Assembly (NCBI RefSeq): GCF_945859685.1 | Contig: NW_026605825.1 | Location: 1-64,000, forward strand | DNA length: 64,000 nt | DNA from: Eupeodes corollae | Lineage: Eukaryota; Arthropoda; Insecta; Diptera; Syrphidae | Reading direction: 5' to 3' | In this document: positions 29,547 to 44,250 of the stretch, one piece after another | Layout: each line of letters opens with the position of its first letter | How positions within the stretch are numbered: position 1 is the first letter of the stretch | The notes under the pieces: model-generated | The model's database searches: none | What the model was told of the DNA's origin: nothing | The model's input: only the letters and a program-made list of their open reading frames with translations | Made by a program: the position numbers and the translations under genes

Positions 29547-32500
29547 CCAACCCCCAAAATCGATCAAGACTTCAAAATAGATACTTGACATGTACTAGAA
29601 AAAGATACTCCTAATCAAGATCTATCATTATAGATATAGATGAGTCATTTTGGAGCATCCTGAAGGATTTTTGATGTTCTAGACGAAAATCAAATCACAC
29701 CCAAAACCATCACCTGATCCTTCCCAACCCCCAAAATCGATCAAGACTTCAAAATAGATACTTGACATGTACTAGAAAAAGATACTCCTAATCAAGATCT
29801 ATCATTATAGATATAGATGAGTCATTTTGGAGCATCCTGAAGGATTTTTGATGTTCTAGACGAAAATCAAATCACACCCAAAACCATCACCTGATCCTTC
29901 CCAACCCCCAAAATCGATCAAGACTTCAAAATAGATACTTGACATGTACTAGAAAAAGATACTCCTAATCAAGATCTATCATTATAGATATAGATGAGTC
30001 ATTTTGGAGCATCCTGAAGGATTTTTGATGTTCTAGACGAAAATCAAATCACACCCAAAACCATCACCTGATCCTTCCCAACCCCCAAAATCGATCAAGA
30101 CTTCAAAATAGATACTTGACATGTACTAGAAAAAGATACTCCTAATCAAGATCTATCATTATAGATATAGATGAGTCATTTTGGAGCATCCTGAAGGATT
30201 TTTGATGTTCTAGACGAAAATCAAATCACACCCAAAACCATCACCTGATCCTTCCCAACCCCCAAAATCGATCAAGACTTCAAAATAGATACTTGACATG
30301 TACTAGAAAAAGATACTCCTAATCAAGATCTATCATTATAGATATAGATGAGTCATTTTGGAGCATCCTGAAGGATTTTTGATGTTCTAGACGAAAATCA
30401 AATCACACCCCAAAACCATCACCTGATCCTTCCCAACCCCCAAAATCGATCAAGACTTCAAAATAGATACTTGACATGTACTAGAAAAAGATACTCCTAA
30501 TCAAGATCTATCATTATAGATATAGATGAGTCATTTTGGAGCATCCTGAAGGATTTTTGATGTTCTAGACGAAAATCAAATCACACCCAAAACCATCACC
30601 TGATCCTTCCCAACCCCCAAAATCGATCAAGACTTCAAAATAGATACTTGACATGTACTAGAAAAAGATACTCCTAATCAAGATCTATCATTATAGATAT
30701 AGATGAGTCATTTTGGAGCATCCTGAAGGATTTTTGATGTTCTAGACGAAAATCAAATCACACCCAAAACCATCACCTGATCCTTCCCAACCCCCAAAAT
30801 CGATCAAGACTTCAAAATAGATACTTGACATGTACTAGAAAAAGATACTCCTAATCAAGATCTATCATTATAGATATAGATGAGTCATTTTGGAGCATCC
30901 TGAAGGATTTTTGATGTTCTAGACGAAAATCAAATCACACCCAAAACCATCACCTGATCCTTCCCAACCCCCAAAATCGATCAAGACTTCAAAATAGATA
31001 CTTGACATGTACTAGAAAAAGATACTCCTAATCAAGATCTATCATTATAGATATAGATGAGTCATTTTGGAGCATCCTGAAGGATTTTTGATGTTCTAGA
31101 TGAAAATCAAATCACACCCAAAACCATCACCTGATCCTTCCCAACCCCCAAAATCGATCAAGACTTCAAAATAGATACTTGACATGTACTAGAAAAAGAT
31201 ACTCCTAATCAAGATCTATCATTATAGATATAGATGAGTCATTTTGGAGCATCCTGAAGGATTTTTGATGTTCTAGACGAAAATCAAATCACACCCAAAA
31301 CCATCACCTGATCCTTCCCAACCCCCAAAATCGATCAAGACTTCAAAATAGATACTTGACATGTACTAGAAAAAGATACTCCTAATCAAGATCTATCATT
31401 ATAGATATAGATGAGTCATTTTGGAGCATCCTGAAGGATTTTTGATGTTCTAGACGAAAATCAAATCACACCCAAAACCATCACCTGATCCTTCCCAACC
31501 CCCAAAATCGATCAAGACTTCAAAATAGATTCTTGACATGTACTAGAAAAAGATACTCCTAATCAAGATCTATCATTATAGATATAGATGAGTCATTTTG
31601 GAGCATCCTGAAGGATTTTTGATGTTCTAGACGAAAATCAAATCACACCCAAAACCATCACCTGATCCTTCCCAACCCCCAAAATCGATCAAGACTTCAA
31701 AATAGATACTTGACATGTACTAGAAAAAGATACTCCTAATCAAGATCTATCATTATAGATATAGATGAGTCATTTTGGAGCATCCTGAAGGATTTTTGAT
31801 GTTCTAGACGAAAATCAAATCACACCCAAAACCATCACCTGATCCTTCCCAACCCCCAAAATCGATCAAGACTTCAAAATAGATACTTGACATGTACTAG
31901 AAAAAGATACTCCTAATCAAGATCTATCATTATAGATATAGATGAGTCATTTTGGAGCATCCTGAAGGATTTTTGATGTTCTAGACGAAAATCAAATCAC
32001 ACCCAAAACCATCACCTGATCCTTCCCAACCCCCAAAATCGATCAAGACTTCAAAATAGATACTTGACATGTACTAGAAAAAGATACTCCTAATCAAGAT
32101 CTATCATTATAGATATAGATGAGTCATTTTGGAGCATCCTGAAGGATTTTTGATGTTCTAGACGAAAATCAAATCACACCCAAAACCATCACCTGATCCT
32201 TCCCAACCCCCAAAATCGATCAAGACTTCAAAATAGATACTTGACATGTACTAGAAAAAGATACTCTTAATCAAGATCTATCATTATAGATATAGATGAG
32301 TCATTTTGGAGCATCCTGAAGGATTTTTGATGTTCTAGACGAAAATCAAATCACACCCAAAACCATCACCTGATCCTTCCCAACCCCCAAAATCGATCAA
32401 GACTTCAAAATAGATACTTGACATGTACTAGAAAAAGATACTCCTAATCAAGATCTATCATTATAGATATAGATGAGTCATTTTGGAGCATCCTGAAGGA

Positions 32501-34439
32501 TTTTTGATGTTCTAGACGAAAATCAAATCACACCCAAAACCATCACCTGATCCTTCCCAACCCCCAAAATCGATCAAGACTTCAAAATAGATACTTGATA
32601 TGTACTAGAAAAAGATACTCCTAATCAAGATCTATCATTATAGATATAGATGAGTCATTTGGGAGCATCCTGAAGGATTTTTGATGTTCTAGACGAAAAT
32701 CAAATCACACCCAAAACCATCACCTGATCCTTCCCAACCCCCAAAATCGATCAAGACTTCAAAATAGATACTTGACATGTACTAGAAAAAGATACTCCTA
32801 ATCAAGATCTATCATTATAGATATGGATGAGTCATTTTGGAGCATCCTGAAGGATTTTTGATGTTCTAGACGAAAATCAAATCACACCCAAAACCATCAC
32901 CTGATCCTTCCCAACCCCCAAAATCGATCAAGACTTCAAAATAGATACTTGACATGTACTAGAAAAAGATACTCCTAATCAAGATCTATCATTAAAGATA
33001 TAGATGAGTCATTTTGGAGCATCCTGAAGGATTTTTGATGTTCTAGACGAAAATCAAATCACACCCAAAACCATCACCTGATCCTTCCCAACCCCCAAAA
33101 TCGATCAAGACTTCAAAATAGATACTTGACATGTACTAGAAAAAGATACTCCTAATCAAGATCTATCATTATAGATATAGATGAGTCATTTTGGAGCATC
33201 CTGAAGGATTTTTGATGTTCTAGACGAAAATCAAATCACACCCAAAACCATCACCTGATCCTTCCCAACCCCCAAAATCGATCAAGACTTCAAAATAGAT
33301 ACTTTGACATGTACTAAAAAAAGATACTCCTAATCAAGATCTATCATTATAGATATAGATGAGTCATTTTGGAGCATCCTGAAGGATTTTTGATGTTCTA
33401 GACGAAAATCAAATCACACCCAAAACCATCACCTGATCCTTCCCAACCCCCAAAATCGATCAAGACTTCAAAATAGATACTTGACATGTACTAGAAAAAG
33501 GTACTCCTAATCAAGATCTATCATTATAGATATAGATGAGTCATTTTGGAGCATCCTGAAGGATTTTTGATGTTCTAGACGAAAATCAAATCACACCCAA
33601 AACCATCACCTGATCCTTCCCAACCCCCAAAATCGATCAAGACTTCAAAATAGATACTTGACATGTACTAGAAAAAGATACTCCTAATCAAGATCTATCA
33701 TTATAGATATAGATGAGTCATTTTGGAGCATCCTGAAGGATTTTTGATGTTCTAGACGAAAATCAAATCACACCCAAAACCATCACCTGATCCTTCCCAA
33801 CCCCCAAAATCGATCAAGACTTCAAAATAGATACTTGACATGTACTAGAAAAAGATACTCCTAATCAAGATCTATCATTATAGATATAGATGAGTCATTT
33901 TGGAGCATCCTGAAGGATTTTTGATGTTCTAGACGAAAATCAAATCACACCCAAAACCATCACCTGATCCTTCCCAACCCCCAAAATCGATCAAGACTTC
34001 AAAATAGATACTTGACATGTACTAGAAAAAGATACTCCTAATCAAGATCTATCATTATAGATATAGATGAGTCATTTTGGAGCATCCTGAAGGATTTTTG
34101 ATGTTCTAGACGAAAATCAAATCACACCCAAAACCATCACCTGATCCTTCCCAACCCCCAAAATCGATCAAGACTTCAAAATAGATACTTGACATGTACT
34201 AGAAAAAGATACTCCTAATCAAGATCTATCATTATAGATATAGATGAGTCATTTTGGAGCATCCTGAAGGATTTTTGATGTTCTAGACGAAAATCAAATC
34301 ACACCCAAAACCATCACCTGATCCTTCCCAACCCCCAAAATCGATCAAGACTTCAAAATAGATACTTGACATGTACTAGAAAAAGATACTCCTAATCAAG
34401 ATCTATCATTATAGATATAGATGAGTCATTTTGGAGCAT

Positions 34440-34977
34440 GCTGAAGGATTTTTGATGTTCTAGACGAAAATCAAATCACACCCAAAACCATCACCTGATC
34501 CTTCCCAACCCCCAAAATTGATCAAGACTTCAAAATAGATACTTGACATGTACTAGAAAAAGATACTCCTAATCAAGATCTATCATTATAGATGTAGATG
34601 AGTCATTTTGGAGCACCCTGAAGGATTTTTGATGTTCTGGACGAAAATCAAATCACACCCAAAACCATCACCTGATCCTTCCCAACCCCCAAAATCGATC
34701 AAGACTTCAAAATAGATACTTGACATGTACTAGAAAAAAATACTCCTAATCAAGATCTATCATTATAGATATAGATGAGTCATTTTGGAGCATACTGAAG
34801 GATTTTTGATGTTCTAGACGAAAATCAAATCACACCCAAAACCATCACCTGATCCTTCCCAACCCCCAAAATCGTTCAAGACTTCAAAATAGATACTTGA
34901 CATGTACTAGAAAAAGATACTCCTAATCAAGATCTATCATTATAGATATAGATGAGTCATTTTGGAGCATCCTGAAG
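34440..34977. repeat. Cluster of divergent monomers
   Basis: Over three adjacent units there are at least nine private substitutions: CATGCTG near 34,440, AAAATTGATC near 34,519, ATGTAGATG near 34,594, CACCCTG near 34,616, TTCTGGACG near 34,639, AAAAAAATAC near 34,739, CATACTG near 34,794, TCGTTCAAG near 34,875 and GAAGAATTT near 34,978. Neighbouring units on both sides are close to consensus, so this is a local patch that escaped homogenisation or contains sequencing error. Confidence 0.8.
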
Positions 34978-37404
34978 AATTTTTGATGTTCTAGACGAAA
35001 ATCAAATCACACCCAAAACCATCACCTGATCCTTCCCAACCCCCAAAATCGATCAAGACTTCAAAATAGATACTTGACATGTACTAGAAAAAGATACTCC
35101 TAATCAAGATCTATCATTATAGATATAGATGAGTCATTTTGGAGCATCCTGAAGGATTTTTGATGTTCTAGACGAAAATCAAATCACACCCAAAACCATC
35201 ACCTGATCCTTCCCAACCCCCAAAATCGATCAAGACTTCAAAATAGATACTTGACATGTACTAGAAAAAGATACTCCTAATCAGGATCTATCATTATAGA
35301 TATAGATGAGTCATTTTGGAGCATCCTGAAGGATTTTTGATGTTCTAGACGAAAATCAAATCACACCCAAAACCATCACCTGATCCTTCCCAACCCCCAA
35401 AATCGATCAAGACTTCAAAATAGATACTTGACATGTACTAGAAAAAGATACTCCTAATCAAGATCTATCATTATAGATATAGATGAGTCATTTTGGAGCA
35501 TCCTGAAGGATTTTTGATGTTCTAGACGAAAATCAAATCACACCCAAAACCATCACCTGATCCTTCTCAACCCCCAAAATCGATCAAGACTTCAAAATAG
35601 ATACTTGACATGTACTAGAAAAAGATACTCCTAATCAAGATCTATCATTATAGATATAGATGAGTCATTTTGGAGCATCCTGAAGGATTTTTGATGTTCT
35701 AGACGAAAATCAAATCACACCCAAAACCATCACCTGATCCTTCCCAACCCCCAAAATCGATCAAGACTTCAAAATAGATACTTGACATGTACTAGAAAAA
35801 GATACTCCTAATCAAGATCTATCATTATAGATATAGATGAGTCATTTTGGAGCATCCTGAAGGATTTTTGATGTTCTAGACGAAAATCAAATCACACCCA
35901 AAACCATCACCTGATCCTTCCCAACCCCCAAAATCGATCAAGACTTCAAAATAGATACTTAACATGTACTAGAAAAAGATACTCCTAATCAAGATCTATC
36001 ATTATAGATATAGATGAGTCATTTTGGAGCATCCTGAAGGATTTTTGATGTTCTAGACGAAAATCAAATCACACCCAAAACCATCACCTGATCCTTCCCA
36101 ACCCCCAAAATCGATCAAGACTTCAAAATAGATACTTGACATGTACGAGAAAAAGATACTCCTAATCAAGATCTATCATTATAGATATAGATGAGTCATT
36201 TTGGAGCATCCTGAAGGATTTTTGATGTTCTAGACGAAAATCAAATCACACCCAAAACCATCACCTGATCCTTCCCAACCCCCAAAATCGATCAAGACTT
36301 CAAAATAGATACTTGACATGTACTAGAAAAAGATACTCCTAATCAAGATCTATCATTATAGATATAGATGAGTCATTTTGGAGCATCCTGAAGGATTTTT
36401 GATGTTCTAGACGAAAATCAAATCACACCCAAAACCATCACCTGATCCTTCCCAACCCCCAAAATCGATCAAGACTTCAAAATAGATACTTGACATGTAC
36501 TAGAAAAAGATACTCCTAATCAAGATCTATCATTATAGATATAGATGAGTCATTTTGGAGCATCCTGAAGGATTTTTGATGTTCTAGACGAAAATCAAAT
36601 CACACCCAAAACCATCACCTGATCCTTCCCAACCCCCAAAATCGATCAAGACTTCAAAATAGATACTTGACATGTACTAGAAAAAGATACTCCTAATCAA
36701 GATCTATCATTATAGATATAGATGAGTCATTTTGGAGCATCCTGAAGGATTTTTGATGTTCTAGACGAAAATCAAATCACACCCAAAACCATCACCTGAT
36801 CCTTCCCAACCCCCAAAATCGATCAAGACTTCAAAATAGATACTTGACATGTACTAGAAAAAGATACTCCTAATCAAGATCTATCATTATAGATATAGAT
36901 GAGTCATTTTGGAGCATCCTGAAGGATTTTTGATGTTCTAGACGAAAATCAAATCACACCCAAAACCATCACCTGATCCTTCCCAACCCCCAAAATCGAT
37001 CAAGACTTCAAAATAGATACTTGACATGTACTAGAAAAAGATACTCCTAATCAAGATCTATCATTATAGATATAGATGAGTCATTTTGGAGCATCCTGAA
37101 GGATTTTTGATGTTCTAGACGAAAATCAAATCACACCCAAAACCATCACCTGATCCTTCCCAACCCCCAAAATCGATCAAGACTTCAAAATAGATACTTG
37201 ACATGTACTAGAAAAAGATACTCCTAATCAAGATCTATCATTATAGATATAGATGAGTCATTTTGGAGCATCCTGAAGGATTTTTGATGTTCTAGACGAA
37301 AATCAAATCACACCCAAAACCATCACCTGATCCTTCCCAACCCCCAAAATCGATCAAGACTTCAAAATAGATACTTGACATGTACTAGAAAAAGATACTC
37401 CTAA

Positions 37405-38120
37405 CCAAGATCTATCATTATAGATATAGATGAGTCATTTTGGAGCATCCTGAAGGATTTTTGATGTTCTAGACGAAAATCAAATCACACCCAAAACCAT
37501 CACCTGATCCTTCCCAACCCCCAAAATCGATCAAGACTTCAAAATAGATACTTGACATGTACTAGAAAAAGATACTCCTAATCAAGATCTATCATTATAG
37601 ATATAGATGAGTCATTTTGTTGCATCCTGAAGGATTTTTGATGTTCTAGACGAAAATCAAATCACACCCAAAACCATCACCTGATCCTTCCCAACCCCCA
37701 AAATCGATCAAGACTTCAAAATAGATACTTGACATGTACTAGAAAAAGATACTCCTAATCAAGATCTATCATTATAGATATAGATGAGTCATTTTGGAGC
37801 ATCCTGAAGGATTTTTGATGTTCTAGACGAAAATCAAATCACACCCAAAACCATCACCTGATCCTTCCCAACCCCCAAAATCGATCAAGACTTCAAAATA
37901 GATACTTGACATGTACTAGAAAAAGATACTCCTAATTAAGATCTATCATTATAGATATAGATGAGTCATTTTGGAGCATCCTGAAGGATTTTTGATGTTC
38001 TAGACGAAAATCAAATCACACCCAAAACCATCACCTGATCCTTCCCAACCCCCAAAATCGATCAAGACTTCAAAATAGATACTTGACATGTACTAGAAAA
38101 AGATACTCCTAATCAAGATA
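37405..38120. repeat. 12-monomer repeat, copy 1
   Basis: Four variants in order: CTAACCAAG at 37,405, TTTGTTGCATCC at 37,620-37,621, CTAATTAAG at 37,937 and AGATATATCATT at 38,120. Each recurs exactly 2,124 bp later (12 x 177). The double change GA-to-TT at 37,620-37,621 is unlikely to arise twice. Confidence 0.92.
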
Positions 38121-39528
38121 TATCATTATAGATATAGATGAGTCATTTTGGAGCATCCTGAAGGATTTTTGATGTTCTAGACGAAAATCAAATCACACCC
38201 AAAACCATCACCTGATCCTTCCCAACCCCCAAAATCGATCAAGACTTCAAAATAGATACTTGACATGTACTAGAAAAAGATACTCCTAATCAAGATCTAT
38301 CATTATAGATATAGATGAGTCATTTTGGAGCATCCTGAAGGATTTTTGATGTTCTAGACGAAAATCAAATCACACCCAAAACCATCACCTGATCCTTCCC
38401 AACCCCCAAAATCGATCAAGACTTCAAAATAGATACTTGACATGTACTAGAAAAAGATACTCCTAATCAAGATCTATCATTATAGATATAGATGAGTCAT
38501 TTTGGAGCATCCTGAAGGATTTTTGATGTTCTAGACGAAAATCAAATCACACCCAAAACCATCACCTGATCCTTCCCAACCCCCAAAATCGATCAAGACT
38601 TCAAAATAGATACTTGACATGTACTAGAAAAAGATACTCCTAATCAAGATCTATCATTATAGATATAGATGAGTCATTTTGGAGCATCCTGAAGGATTTT
38701 TGATATTCTAGACGAAAATCAAATCACACCCAAAACCATCACCTGATCCTTCCCAACCCCCAAAATCGATCAAGACTTCAAAATAGATACTTGACATGTA
38801 CTAGAAAAAGATACTCCTAATCAAGATCTATCATTATAGATATAGATGAGTCATTTTGGAGCATCCTGAAGGATTTTTGATGTTCTAGACGAAAATCAAA
38901 TCACACCCAAAACCATCACCTGATCCTTCCCAACCCCCAAAATCGATCAAGACTTCAAAATAGATACTTGACATGTACTAGAAAAAGATACTCCTAATCA
39001 AGATCTATCATTATAGATATAGATGAGTCATTTTGGAGCATCCTGAAGGATTTTTGATGTTCTAGACGAAAATCAAATCACACCCAAAACCATCACCTGA
39101 TCCTTCCCAACCCCCAAAATCGATCAAGACTTCAAAATAGATACTTGACATGTACTAGAAAAAGATACTCCTAATCAAGATCTATCATTATAGATATAGA
39201 TGAGTCATTTTGGAGCATCCTGAAGGATTTTTGATGTTCTAGACGAAAATCAAATCACACCCAAAACCATCACCTGATCCTTCCCAACCCCCAAAATCGA
39301 TCAAGACTTCAAAATAGATACTTGACATGTACTAGAAAAAGATACTCCTAATCAAGATCTATCATTATAGATATAGATGAGTCATTTTGGAGCATCCTGA
39401 AGGATTTTTGATGTTCTAGACGAAAATCAAATCACACCCAAAACCATCACCTGATCCTTCCCAACCCCCAAAATCGATCAAGACTTCAAAATAGATACTT
39501 GACATGTACCAGAAAAAGATACTCCTAA

Positions 39529-40244
39529 CCAAGATCTATCATTATAGATATAGATGAGTCATTTTGGAGCATCCTGAAGGATTTTTGATGTTCTAGACGA
39601 AAATCAAATCACACCCAAAACCATCACCTGATCCTTCCCAACCCCCAAAATCGATCAAGACTTCAAAATAGATACTTGACATGTACTAGAAAAAGATACT
39701 CCTAATCAAGATCTATCATTATAGATATAGATGAGTCATTTTGTTGCATCCTGAAGGATTTTTGATGTTCTAGACGAAAATCAAATCACACCCAAAACCA
39801 TCACCTGATCCTTCCCAACCCCCAAAATCGATCAAGACTTCAAAATAGATACTTGACATGTACTAGAAAAAGATACTCCTAATCAAGATCTATCATTATA
39901 GATATAGATGAGTCATTTTGGAGCATCCTGAAGGATTTTTGATGTTCTAGACGAAAATCAAATCACACCCAAAACTATCACCTGATCCTTCCCAACCCCC
40001 AAAATCGATCAAGACTTCAAAATAGATACTTGACATGTACTAGAAAAAGATACTCCTAATTAAGATCTATCATTATAGATATAGATGAGTCATTTTGGAG
40101 CATCCTGAAGGATTTTTGATGTTCTAGACGAAAATCAAATCACACCCAAAACCATCACCTGATCCTTCCCAACCCCCAAAATCGATCAAGACTTCAAAAT
40201 AGATACTTGACATGTACTAGAAAAAGATACTCCTAATCAAGATA
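39529..40244. repeat. 12-monomer repeat, copy 2
   Basis: Partner of 37,405-38,120, with the same variants at 39,529, 39,744-39,745, 40,061 and 40,244. GTACCAGA near 39,510 and AAAACTATC near 39,976 are private to this copy. GATATTCTA near 38,705 has no equivalent at +2,124, which limits the shared block on the right or is a later change in copy 1. Confidence 0.92.
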
Positions 40245-43011
40245 TATCATTATAGATATAGATGAGTCATTTTGGAGCATCCTGAAGGATTTTTGATGTT
40301 CTAGACGAAAATCAAATCACACCCAAAACCATCACCTGATCCTTCCCAACCCCCAAAATCGATCAAGACTTCAAAATAGATACTTGACATGTACTAGAAA
40401 AAGATACTCCTAATCAAGATCTATCATTATAGATATAGATGAGTCATTTTGGAGCATCCTGAAGGATTTTTGATGTTCTAGACGAAAATCAAATCACACC
40501 CAAAACCATCACCTGATCCTTCCCAACCCCCAAAATCGATCAAGACTTCAAAATAGATACTTGACATGTACTAGAAAAAGATACTCCTAATCAAGATCTA
40601 TCATTATAGATATAGATGAGTCATTTTGGAGCATCCTGAAGGATTTTTGATGTTCTAGACGAAAATCAAATCACACCCAAAACCATCACCTGATCCTTCC
40701 CAACCCCCAAAATCGATCAAGACTTCAAAATAGATACTTGACATGTACTAGAAAAAGATACTCCTAATCAAGATCTATCATTATAGATATAGATGAGTCA
40801 TTTTGGAGCATCCTGAAGGATTTTTGATGTTCTAGACGAAAATCAAATCACACCCAAAACCATCACCTGATCCTTCCCAACCCCCAAAATCGATCAAGAC
40901 TTCAAAATAGATACTTGACATGTACTAGAAAAAGATACTCCTAATCAAGATCTATCATTATAGATATAGATGAGTCATTTTGGAGCATCCTGAAGGATTT
41001 TTGATGTTCTAGACGAAAATCAAATCACACCCAAAACCATCACCTGATCCTTCCCAACCCCCAAAATCGATCAAGACATCAAAATAGATACTTGACATGT
41101 ACTAGAAAAAGATACTCCTAATCAAGATCTATCATTATAGATATAGATGAGTCATTTTGGAGCATCCTGAAGGATTTTTGATGTTCTAGACGAAAATCAA
41201 ATCACACCCAAAACCATCACCTGATCCTTCCCAACCCCCAAAATCGATCAAGACTTCAAAATAGATACTTGACATGTACTAGAAAAAGATACTCCTAATC
41301 AAGATCTATCATTATAGATATAGATGAGTCATTTTGGAGCATCCTGAAGGATTTTTGATGTTCTAGACGAAAATCAAATCACACCCAAAACCATCACCTG
41401 ATCCTTACCAACCCCCAAAATCGATCAAGACTTCAAAATAGATACTTGACATGTACTAGAAAAAGATACTCCTAATCAAGATCTATCATTATAGATATAG
41501 ATGAGTCATTTTGGAGCATCCTGAAGGATTTTTGATGTTCTAGACGAAAATCAAATCACACCCAAAACCATCACCTGATCCTTCCCAACCCCCAAAATCG
41601 ATCAAGACTTCAAAATAGATACTTGACATGTACTAGAAAAAGATACTCCTAATCAAGATCTATCATTATAGATATAGATGAGTCATTTTGGAGCATCCTG
41701 AAGGATTTTTGACGTTCTAGACGAAAATAAAATCACACCCAAAACCATCACCTGATCCTTCCCAACCCCCAAAATCGATCAAGACTTCAAAATAGATACT
41801 TGACATGTACTAGAAAAAGATACTCCTAATCAAGATCTATCATTATAGATATAGATGAGTCATTTTGGAGCATCCTGAAGGATTTTTGATGTTCTAGACG
41901 AAAATCAAATCACACCCAAAACCATCACCTGATCCTTCCCAACCCCCAAAATCGATCAAGACTTCAAAATAGATACTTGACATGTACTAGAAAAAGATAC
42001 TCCTAATCAAGATCTATCATTATAGATATAGATGAGTCATTTTGGAGCATCCTGAAGGATTTTTGATGTTCTAGACGAAAATCAAATCACACCCAAAACC
42101 ATCACCTGATCCTTCCCAACCCCCAAAATCGATCAAGACTTCAAAATAGATACTTGACATGTACTAGAAAAAGATACTCCTAATCAAGATCTATCATTAT
42201 AGATATAGATGAGTCATTTTGGAGCATCCTGAAGGATTTTTGATGTTCTAGACGAAAATCAAATCACACCCAAAACCATCACCTGATCCTTCCCAACCCC
42301 CAAAATCGATCAAGACTTCAAAATAGATACTTGACATGTACTAGAAAAAGATACTCCTAATCAAGATCTATCATTATAGATATAGATGAGTCATTTTGGA
42401 GCATCCTGAAGGATTTTTGATGTTCTAGACGAAAATCAAATCACACCCAAAACCATCACCTGATCCTTCCCAACCCCCAAAATCGATCAAGACTTTAAAA
42501 TAGATACTTGACATGTACTAGAAAAAGATACTCCTAATCAAGATCTATCATTATAGATATAGATGAGTCATTTTGGAGCATCCTGAAGGATTTTTGATGT
42601 TCTAGACGAAAATCAAATCACACCCAAAACCATCACCTGATCCTTCCCAACCCCCAAAAATCGATCAAGACTTCAAAATAGATACTTGACATGTACTAGA
42701 AAAAGATACTCCTAATCAAGATCTATCATTATAGATATAGATGAGTCATTTTGGAGCATCCTGAAGGATTTTTGATGTTCTAGACGAAAATCAAATCACA
42801 CCCAAAACCATCACCTGATCCTTCCCAACCCCCAAAATCGATCAAGACTTCAAAATAGATACTTGACATGTACTAGAAAAAGATACTCCTAATCAAGATC
42901 TATCATTATAGATATAGATGAGTCATTTTGGAGCATCCTGAAGGATTTTTGATGTTCTAGACGAAAATCAAATCACACCCAAAACCATCACCTGATCCTT
43001 CCCAACCCCCA

Positions 43012-43757
43012 TAATCGATCAAGACTTCAAAATAGATACTTGACATGTACTAGAAAAAGATACTCCTAATCAAGATCTATCATTATAGATATAGATGAGT
43101 CATTTTGGAGCATCCTGAAGGATTTTTGATGTTCTAGACGAAAATCAAATCACACCCAAAACCATCACCTGATCCTTCCCAACCCCCAAAATCGATCAAG
43201 ACTTCAAAATAGATACTTGACATGTACTAGAAAAAGATACTCCTAATCAAGATCTATCATTATAGATATAGATGAGTCATTTTGGAGCATCCTGAAGGAT
43301 TTTTGATGTTCTAGACGAAAATCAAATCACACCCAAAACCATCACCTGATCCTTCCCAACCCCTAAAATCGATCAAGACTTCAAAATAGATACTTGACAT
43401 GTACTAGAAAAAGATACTCCTAATCAAGATCTATCATTATAGATATAGATGAGTCATTTTGGAGCATCCTGAAGGATTTTTGATGTTCTAGACGAAAATC
43501 AAATCACACCCAAAACCATCACCTGATCCTTCCCAACCCCCAAAATCGATCAAGACTTCAAAATAGATACTTGACATGTACTAGAAAAAGATACTCCTAG
43601 TCAAGATCTATCATTATAGATATAGATGAGTCATTTTGGAGCATCCTGAAGGATTTTTGATGTTCTAGACGAAAATCAAATCACACCCAAAACCATCACC
43701 TGATCCTTCCCAACCCCCAAAATCGATCAAGACTTAAAAATAGATACTTGACATGTT
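43012..43757. repeat. 7/8-monomer repeat, copy 1
   Basis: Markers: CCCATAATCG at 43,012, CCCCTAAAATC at 43,364, CTCCTAGTCAAG at 43,600 and CATGTTCTAG at 43,757. The first two recur 1,239 bp (7 units) later; the last two recur 1,416 bp (8 units) later. One monomer was therefore gained or lost between the second and third markers. Confidence 0.9.
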
Positions 43758-44250
43758 CTAGAAAAAGATACTCCTAATCAAGATCTATCATTATAGATAT
43801 AGATGAGTCATTTTGGAGCATCCTGAAGGATTTTTGATGTTCTAGACGAAAATCAAATCACACCCAAAACCATCACCTGATCCTTCCCAACCCCCAAAAT
43901 CGATCAAGACTTCAAAATAGATACTTGACATGTACTAGAAAAAGATACTCCTAATCAAGATCTATCATTATAGATATAGATGAGTCATTTTGGAGCATCC
44001 TGAAGGATTTTTGATGTTCTAGACGAAAATCAAATCACACCCAAAACCATCACCTGATCCTTCCCAACCCCCAAAATCGATCAAGACTTCAAAATAGATA
44101 CTTGACATGTACTAGAAAAAGATACTCCTAATCAAGATCTATCATTATAGATATAGATGAGTCATTTTGGAGCATCCTGAAGGATTTTTGATGTTCTAGA
44201 CGAAAATCAAATCACACCCAAAACCATCACCTGATCCTTCCCAACCCCCA

